64,000 nt of DNA from Littorina saxatilis (lineage: Eukaryota; Mollusca; Gastropoda; Littorinimorpha; Littorinidae), in contig NC_090250.1 of assembly GCF_037325665.1 (NCBI RefSeq), positions 31,184,369-31,248,368 on the forward strand, in the 5' to 3' direction. This document shows, one piece after another, positions 57,580 to 64,000 of this stretch. A program made the position numbers and the translations under genes. The notes under the pieces are model-generated. The model was not told where the DNA came from. It saw nothing but the letters and a program-made list of their open reading frames with translations, and did no database searches. How positions within the stretch are numbered: the stretch's first letter is position 1; each line of letters starts with the position of its first letter.

Positions 57580-59482
57580 TCTCTGTGTGTATCTTCCTGG
57601 ATCTTGCATTTTTGCAATGTTCAAAACTCCAGAAAATATTGAATACATAGTTTATTGAATCAGTTACTGATTTACATACATTGATATTTCTGTACACCGC
57701 ATAAAAACACCAAGCTGACTTAGGGAAAGCCAAAATTGGACGAAGAAATCTTTTTTTTATCACATTGAACACATCAAGGAGTAAATGGTACTTTTCACAG
57801 TTGTCTCCCTTCCCCAACCTGAAACACTATTTCCCCTTCATTCTTTTCGTGTTATGAAATGGCCGTTCTGAGTTTAGTTGTTTTTTCTTCCTCCTTGTTC
57901 TATTGTGCAAGAAATGACCAAAACGTGTTGGGTAAATCAGGCTGAAGTCGACTTTAGACCTTTACACTGGCCAGAACCTTCCCTCGGCCTGAAATTATTT
58001 GCAAAAATATTGGTAGTGTGTTGGGAGTGGAAACTGGCTTGAAATCAGGGTTCTTTTCATCTTCTGGAAAAAAAGACACCTCCCTCCCAATACAGAAATA
58101 AGTAATAATCAAACAGGTATTATTTCAAAGTAAAAAGTACATGTAAAAAAAATCGTTCCAAATTTAAAGTAGAACTGGCATACCCCCAGCCATTGGTCCA
58201 TTGTGTAACTTCATTTTATCCCAGACATTTTCCCTATTCACACTATGTCACTCAGATGTGGCAAGACATGCACAATATTAAATAAGTATCGTAGATCCAT
58301 ACGTCCAAACTGGATTGTGACCAGTAATGCCATCACATGTAGACAACAATTATCACAATTTCACTCAAGAACATTGTCACATAATTTTTGCATTATCACA
58401 AGTTGATAACAGGTAAATAAACAATATTTGCTATTGAACATTTTGAGAATACAGTACAATGAATTCATTCCAGGCAAATTACCAAATTTAACTTGTTTTC
58501 CATGAAGAGTTTACATTTCATTCGCTCTACACACTTGAAAAGCTGGTTAACATTAACTGAAAATTAAATTTTGTTGGTGGAATTTTTGAAAGTAATTGCT
58601 ATTTTCCAAGCTCGACTGCTTGTTACAGCATATCAATGCAGAAAAACAGACACAAGACTGATTATTATTATTAAAACAAACATAAATTTTTCCGTGCGAA
58701 CGGATCAAAGAGAAATTTACAAAGACGAAGAAAATGAACCGATGAGTATCACAAAAGTTACATGATGTTTTAATTCTATACACTGAATAAATAATAATGA
58801 TGAAAAAAATTCCCGAAGAAATAAGCAGACAGGGTTTTATAAAATTCAATGAAAGCAGCGGAAGAATAGCCAACTAAGCTTATTTCCACAGGTAACGAGT
58901 AAGCATTATTGTTTGGCAATTTTATTGAGTATGGTAGTTATTTTCACAGCCCAATCATTTTGATTACAGCAGCGACATGACTTTATTTGCTTGAACTCTA
59001 GAGCTTAGATTTTTGATCTTGCATCTCTACACTCATAACCATCAGGCTTCACTGGGTTCTACCTAACGGCATTCAGGCTAGCTGTTCTCTCATCATACTC
59101 GAGACAGTTATTCAAAAGCAAACAATACAGCGCTTAAACCAATACAAAATAAAGCTTTTGTAGAATGACCTGTTTTTCCCCCACAAAATGAAATGAAATG
59201 AGGATGGAAGTCGCTTGTTCATTTCAATGCTCGTTATTCTCTCAGGTCAGACTGGTTCTGCGTAACTGTCACTTACTCTATCAAACATACAGGTATGCAT
59301 TTAGAGCGCTTACTTCCCTTTGGTTATCAGATCTTTACCCTACTAAACTGGGCATTACCAGTCCTGGACAGCACTTGCAAGTTACTTCATAATTTCTTTT
59401 CTTGGTTTTCTGTCTTGGTGTGTGTGTGTTCAGATTACTGAACATGGTTTCTGTACACTTGCTTCTTGCATGGTATTCTTTT
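56841..59482. other. FIP1L1 3' flank and intergenic sequence
   Basis: Contains the presumed FIP1L1 3' UTR, not delimited, with possible AATAAA signals near 58414 and 58784. Small CT/CA tracts lie at 57549-57583. No open frame with recognisable coding character was found; AT-rich and unremarkable. Confidence 0.45.
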
Positions 59483-59494
59483 AAACTCTTTGAT

Positions 59495-60824
59495 ACCCCC
59501 CGCGGGTTAGGGGGAAGAATTTACCCGATGCTCCCCAGCATGTCGTAAGAGGCGACTAACAGATTCTGTTTCTCCTTTTACTCTTGTTAAGTGTTTCTTG
59601 TATAGAATATAGTCAATGTTTGTAAAGATTTTAGTCAAGCAGTATGTAAGAAATGTTAAGTCCTTTGTACTGGAAACTTGCATTCTCCCAGTAAGGTAAT
59701 ATAGGGGAGACCGGGGCTAGTCCGCCCCCGGGGCACATCCGCCTTTGTCTGTTTATTCTTACGTTTGCCACCTTTTAGTCATTCACACCATGTGGGAGTG
59801 GTGTCCCTTCTTCCCGCCATATCCTGCAGAAGTTCAGAGGTTGCGCGCCCATATATCGTGAGTACAGATCACAAAAAGTGTTTTTCTTCATTTTTGTAAC
59901 ATGAATGCATAGGAGTTGACTTAAGTTTTGATGCATTACCTCTGAGAACAAATACTTAGTCTTGGTGTCGAGTGAAAGTGCGTTAATTAAGGTCGAGTTC
60001 TGACGAAAGTTTTGCTTCTTCCTTCCCATGTTGTGCTCGTTATCTGGCACTAGAGTTGCCTGCCCGTGCAGGGGCAAGTCCGCCTATTTGTCATGGGGCA
60101 TGTTCGCCGTAAGCAGTATGTACAACAAATGTTCATGCGCACATAAAAACTGTCTGCACATTGATATCAGCTACACATTTGTCTTGATGTAAATAAAAAA
60201 ATCAGTCTTCTAGTTCATCAAACTCGCCAGTTATGCTACCAAAAGCATAAAAGTAGCATAAAAGTAGGCGGACTAGCCCCGGTCTCCCCTAACGTAATTT
60301 TGTGTTACATTCTTTCGTATTTTGTCATTGGCATTTTTGAACCTAAATATTGAAGGGAATTAAAAAAGCTTTCCCACTAAAGCTTGCCCACTACTAGTCT
60401 TGTACCTACTATGGGATGAGAGCGGCGGACTTGCCCCACCCTGTAGGCGGACTTACCCCGACTTGGGGCAAGTTCGCCTACGTTAGGGTAGGTCTACTTA
60501 AAGCAGTATGTACAACAAATGTTCATGCGCACATAAAAACTGTCTGCACATTGATATCAGCTACACATTTGTCTTGATGTAAAATAAAAAATCAGTCTTC
60601 TAGTTCATCAAACTCGCCAGGTATGCTACCAAAAGCATAAAAGTAGGCGGACTAGCTCCGGTCTCCCCTACTACGTTGCAAGCCACTGGAGCAAATTTTT
60701 GATTAGTGCTTTTGTGAACAAGAAACAATCGACAAGTGGGTCTATCCCATCTCCCCCCTTTCCCCGTCGCGATATAACCTTCGTGGTTGAAAACGACGTT
60801 AAACACCAAAGAAAGAAAGAAAGA
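59495..60824 (+). mobile_element. SINE split by a TA-flanked MITE
   Basis: A SINE head (CCCCGCGGGTTAGGGGGAAG, GTCGTAAGAGGCGACTAA) and tail (GGTTGAAAACGACGTTAAAC then AAAG run) form one element once the insert at 59704-60668 is removed; this matches the unsplit copy at 2321-2548. A perfect 12-bp duplication AAACTCTTTGAT flanks the whole (59483-59494 and 60825-60836). Confidence 0.82.
59704..60668. mobile_element. MITE GGGGAGACCGGGGCTAGTCC, nested in a SINE, with duplicated right end
   Basis: Ends GGGGAGACCGGGGCTAGTCC and GGACTAGCTCCGGTCTCCCC with TA on both sides (59702-59703, 60669-60670). About 965 bp. The right-end segment occurs twice (60111-60289 and 60501-60668), and variants of the GGCGGACTWGCCCC motif recur internally. 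No coding. Confidence 0.78.
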
Positions 60825-60836
60825 AAACTCTTTGAT

Positions 60837-61899
60837 GAGGAATAATTCTGGATCAAGTTAAAGGCACTAAGTACACATTCTGTTTCATGAGTTCATGTTT
60901 TTTGAGGATATAATGTTACAGTACATAATCTCTTGAATTCTGGCCATATTAACAGAGGATTAACACAGTAGTAGAAAACTGCATCATTGCTGGCTTTACT
61001 TTACGTTGCATTATATGCAAGTCATGCGATATGCATTCAATGATTCATTTCATGGTGCAATCGCCAGGAAACTCATTTCATGTCACCCAATAACCTATGA
61101 TAAATAATTGGTGAACAACGTGAAAATGATTTCACCCCCCCAAAAAAAACGGTGATAAAAAATTAGTTTGGCAGTTTGGTCAAGTGTCATCGTATCTCTG
61201 TTCATCATCATTCACCCACTTCATGAACATAGGTCAGTAATCATCACATAAATAGTATAACCCATTTGGGGCAAAGCATCATCCACCTTATCGATCCCTA
61301 TATGTACAGCTCACATCAGGCAGAATCAATTACACAGATCAAAATTGCCAAGATAGGTATAAACACACAGCATGAGTCATTTCCTCACATCAAACACACA
61401 GTATAATCCAGTGGATCCACAGCTCTTCAATTATCACTCCATCTCGGTAGACGCAAATTACAGGCCTTAACTCCTCATTGTTCACACAGAACTATGACAG
61501 GTCTCGCGCGCACAGCATCTCTGCACTTTCCAACCTTGTCAAAAGTGTGCTGTCCTCTACCGTCAGCTTTGAACACTTCATTCTGCATGACACTTTGCAG
61601 TGAGGCAGTATATAGCACCTGTCCCACATCTATGTTACATGGCACAAAGCGTATCATTCCATCTCGAGAATACAATCCCCAAATATTCCACAGCTCTTTG
61701 TCATTTGTTGTTCATGTAATTCCCAAGAACAATCATGTTCAGAGTTTTGTCAATTCTCAAGGTCAGTTCATTTGATGTTATGTACTCGAATCACTCAAGT
61801 TCAGCATCTTCTTGTTAAACACTAAGCTGTGGAGGTTTCATTGTCCTTGCCTGCATGGGCGTAAATGGTCCATGTCTTCACACCATTCAGCACGTCTTC
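60837..61899. other. Intergenic sequence with no recognised feature
   Basis: About 1 kb of moderately AT-rich DNA between the SINE and the repeat array 3' of the GRXCR1-like gene. It may be part of that gene's long 3' UTR. No gene, RNA or repeat could be supported. Confidence 0.4.
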
Positions 61900-62808
61900 A
61901 AAGGCAACTCTGGCAATGTAGCCAGACTGTATATCCGTTCATGTATGATACATTCAAATGACGGGTCTTCAGGAGTTGGGTTTGAGCACATTGTAAAGAA
62001 CAAAGCAGTGGTACCTGCGATGGAATGACTGACAGCCTTGGGATCAGCCATAACTTGAGTGTCCCACCTGCACTGCAGGCGGCCTGTCATGACAGGTAGA
62101 TTTCGGTGGAGATAATAAAGAAAGGGACAACAGAATGTGTCCTTTCATGGGAGGTGTTCCGGCTCCCATGGGAGGTGCCTCACATCGCAGGTACCAGTGC
62201 AAGGCATTGACAATCACTATTACTGGTCGACACACTCCTGCATGGCAGCGCTCAAGATCGTTCTTGTTAAAAAGCATACATTCTTCTGGAGTTGCATGGC
62301 TTTTAGCGCATGCAGATTCTAAGCAATAAGAGAAGCAATCACTGGTCATCACACTCCTGACAGACCCATCTTGTTGCAGTGCATACCTTCTTCTGGATTT
62401 GGCTTTCAGCACATGTTGATTGTACACAATAAGAAAACCAGAGCAAGGCCTCCCCAATCACTGTCATTGGTCAATATACTCAGCGGACCCATCTGGTTTC
62501 AATGCATACATTCTTGAGAAGTTGGTTTTTCAGCGCATTTTAAACAATTAAGAGACCCGGTACAAGGCATTTCCATCACTTGTATGCAACACAGCAATGC
62601 CTTGCCAATCCTTCTTGCTGGTCGACGTACTCCTAACAGCTCGGGAGACCTTTCTCGTTACAGTGCATATATTCTTGAGGAGTTGGCTCTCAGCACATTA
62701 GTTTAAATAACAAGACACATGGTACAAGGCATTCCCCATCACTTTTATGCAATCAGAGCAAAACATTCCCCATCACTTTTGCACAAGCATTGCAAGGCGC
62801 CTCGCCAA
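61900..62808 (-). repeat. Tandem array of decayed copies of the GRXCR1-like gene's coding end
   Basis: Units built on GGTCGACRYACTCCT, a GAGACC-TTCTYGTTACAGTGCAT block, CTTCTGGAGTTGGCTTTCAG and CATTCCCCATCACTTTT lie at about 62225, 62344, 62469 and 62620. Spacing rises from 119 to about 199 bases toward the gene. A weaker unit lies near 61960-62030. The first block is the coding end of the exon at 62809-62997. The unit nearest the gene still reads MHCNEKGLPSC, then an in-frame stop, then EYVDQQEG on the minus strand. The copies lie downstream of the functional stop and probably in the 3' UTR. Confidence 0.7.
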
Positions 62809-62997
62809 TCACTCCTGCTGATCGACGCACTCCTGGCAGCGCTGGAGACCGTTCTCGTTACAGTGCATGCAACGCAGAGCGCAGAACTCCTCAGTGAAGT
62901 TGTTTCTGTGCACCGACTTCTTGCTGCCGTGACACACCATGCACGGCACGAACCTGTAGCCCCCGCAGTTCTTGCACATCGTCCTCACCTGGATTTT
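62809..62997 (-). CDS. GRXCR1: GRXCR1-like cysteine-rich protein, terminal exon only
   Basis: On the minus strand an acceptor (pyrimidine tract then AG at 62998-62999) opens an exon encoding VRTMCKNCGGYRFVPCMVCH, then GSKKSVHRNNFTEEFCALRC, then MHCNENGLQRCQECVDQQE and a stop at 62809-62811. Four CxxC pairs spaced like a zinc-binding knuckle, with CHGSK and CNENGLQRC, match the C-terminal cysteine-rich domain of GRXCR1/GRXCR2 and the insect relative CG31559. In vertebrates GRXCR1 acts in stereocilium actin bundles. The glutaredoxin domain and upstream exons lie past the right edge. GRXCR2 cannot be excluded. The 3' flank carries decayed tandem copies of this coding end. Confidence 0.78.
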   Translation of the reverse strand, partial: KIQVRTMCKNCGGYRFVPCMVCHGSKKSVHRNNFTEEFCALRCMHCNENGLQRCQECVDQQE

Positions 62998-63254
62998 CTG
63001 GGGAAGAAAATAACAATGGAGATGTTAATGTTGGAGGTCAACAGGTACAATGTTAGACTTATTAGGGCAAGAGTCATTCAAATTTAAGGACAAAATAATA
63101 CAAAGGTGATTTTTCAGATTAACAGGTATAGCAGCCCACTCTATCTCTCTGTGTCCCCAACCCCATCCCATGCCTTCCTGACCCCCCTTTCCCTGTGATT
63201 TCCTCTAATCTAAGAGAGGAACCTAGGAATGAGTACATACAGAAAAGTAAAGAA

Positions 63255-64000
63255 CAAGTCGCGTAAGGCGAAAATACAACATTTAGTCAAGTAGCTGTCG
63301 AACTCACAGAATGAAACTGAACGCAATGCAACGCAGCAAGACCGTATACTCGTAGCATCGTCAGTCCACCGCTCACGGCAAAGGCAGTGAAATTGACAAG
63401 AAGAGCGGGGTAGTACTTGCGCTGAGAAGGATAGCACGCTTTTCTTTACCCTCGTCGTTTTAACTTTCTGAGCGTGTTTTTAATCCAAACATATCATATC
63501 TATATGTTTTTGGAATCAGGAACCAACAAGGAATAAGATGAAAGTGTTTTTAAATTGATTTCGAAAATTTAATTTTCATATTAATTTTTATATATTTAAT
63601 TTTCAGAGCTTGTTTTTAATCCAAATATAACATATTTATATGTTTTTGGAATCAGCAAATGATGGAGCATAAGATGAATGTAAATTTGGATCGTTTTATA
63701 AAAAAAATATTTTTTTTACAATTTTCAGTTTTTTAATGATCAAACTCAACTTTCACGAAAAGCCGGATATGACGTCATCAAAGACATTTATCAAAAAAAT
63801 GAAAAAAACGTATGGGGATTTCATACCCAGGAACTCTCATGTCAAATTTCATAAAGATCGGTCCAGTAGTTTAGTCTGAATCGCTCTACACACACACACA
63901 GACAGACACACACACACACGCACACACACACACACACACACACGCACGCACATACACCACGACCCTCGTCTCGATTCCCCTCTCTACGTTAAAACATTTA
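63255..64000. mobile_element. High-copy-type gastropod repeat, cut by the window edge
   Basis: Starts CAAGTCGCGTAAGGCGAAAA with an internal CATTTAGTCAAGT. Two internal TTTTTAATCCAAAYATA-YATATCATATGTTTTTGGAATC-type blocks lie at 63478 and 63610. It continues with AGATCGGTCCAGTAGTTTAG and a CA microsatellite, and reaches AAAACATTTA at the edge, which looks like the start of the matching terminal CATTTAGTCAA. Family recognition is from memory; the class is probably a non-autonomous DNA element. Confidence 0.6.

Overview
The window is eukaryotic, intron-rich, repeat-laden nuclear DNA from an animal, most likely a caenogastropod mollusc (a periwinkle-like snail is plausible). The evidence is two complete multi-exon metazoan genes and the last exon of a third, long CA/GA/CT microsatellites, and interspersed repeats of a kind abundant in gastropod genomes. 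The species call is inference; no database could be consulted.

Genes. (1) 4067-19742, + strand: a 15-exon Rab escort protein (CHM/REP) gene. The exon phases join without conflict into a 711-residue protein. (2) 22866-56840, + strand: a 16-exon pre-mRNA 3'-end-processing factor FIP1 (FIP1L1) gene, phase-consistent, 543 residues. (3) 62809-62997, - strand: the terminal exon of a GRXCR1-like cysteine-rich glutaredoxin-domain protein; the rest lies beyond the right edge. The genes do unrelated jobs: Rab prenylation, mRNA cleavage/polyadenylation, and probably actin-bundle or stereocilium biology. CHM and FIP1L1 are head to tail; the GRXCR1-like gene converges on FIP1L1.

Layout. 1-4066: Helitron-like repeats, microsatellites, a SINE and a LINE fragment. 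4067-19742: CHM, whose introns hold a LINE, tRNA-derived SINEs nested in pogo-like MITEs, a Helitron-like repeat and a palindrome-ended repeat whose edge abuts the exon 12 acceptor. 19743-22865: intergenic. 22866-56840: FIP1L1, whose introns hold a LINE, two DIRS-like tyrosine-recombinase retroelements of about 5.7-5.8 kb, four DNA transposons with terminal inverted repeats, a Penelope-like element and a fold-back element. 56841-62808: intergenic, with a SINE split by a TA-flanked MITE, then a tandem array of decayed copies of the end of the GRXCR1-like coding region. 63255-64000: an abundant-type repeat running off the window.

Most notable: the two DIRS-like elements (near-identical long inverted repeats, an internal complementary region, shared Gag-like motifs, tandem hairpin arrays in both leaders, but no long open frames); the decaying tandem copies of a coding terminus downstream of the GRXCR1-like stop; MITEs crowding exon edges; and hammerhead-like motifs tied to Penelope-type sequence.
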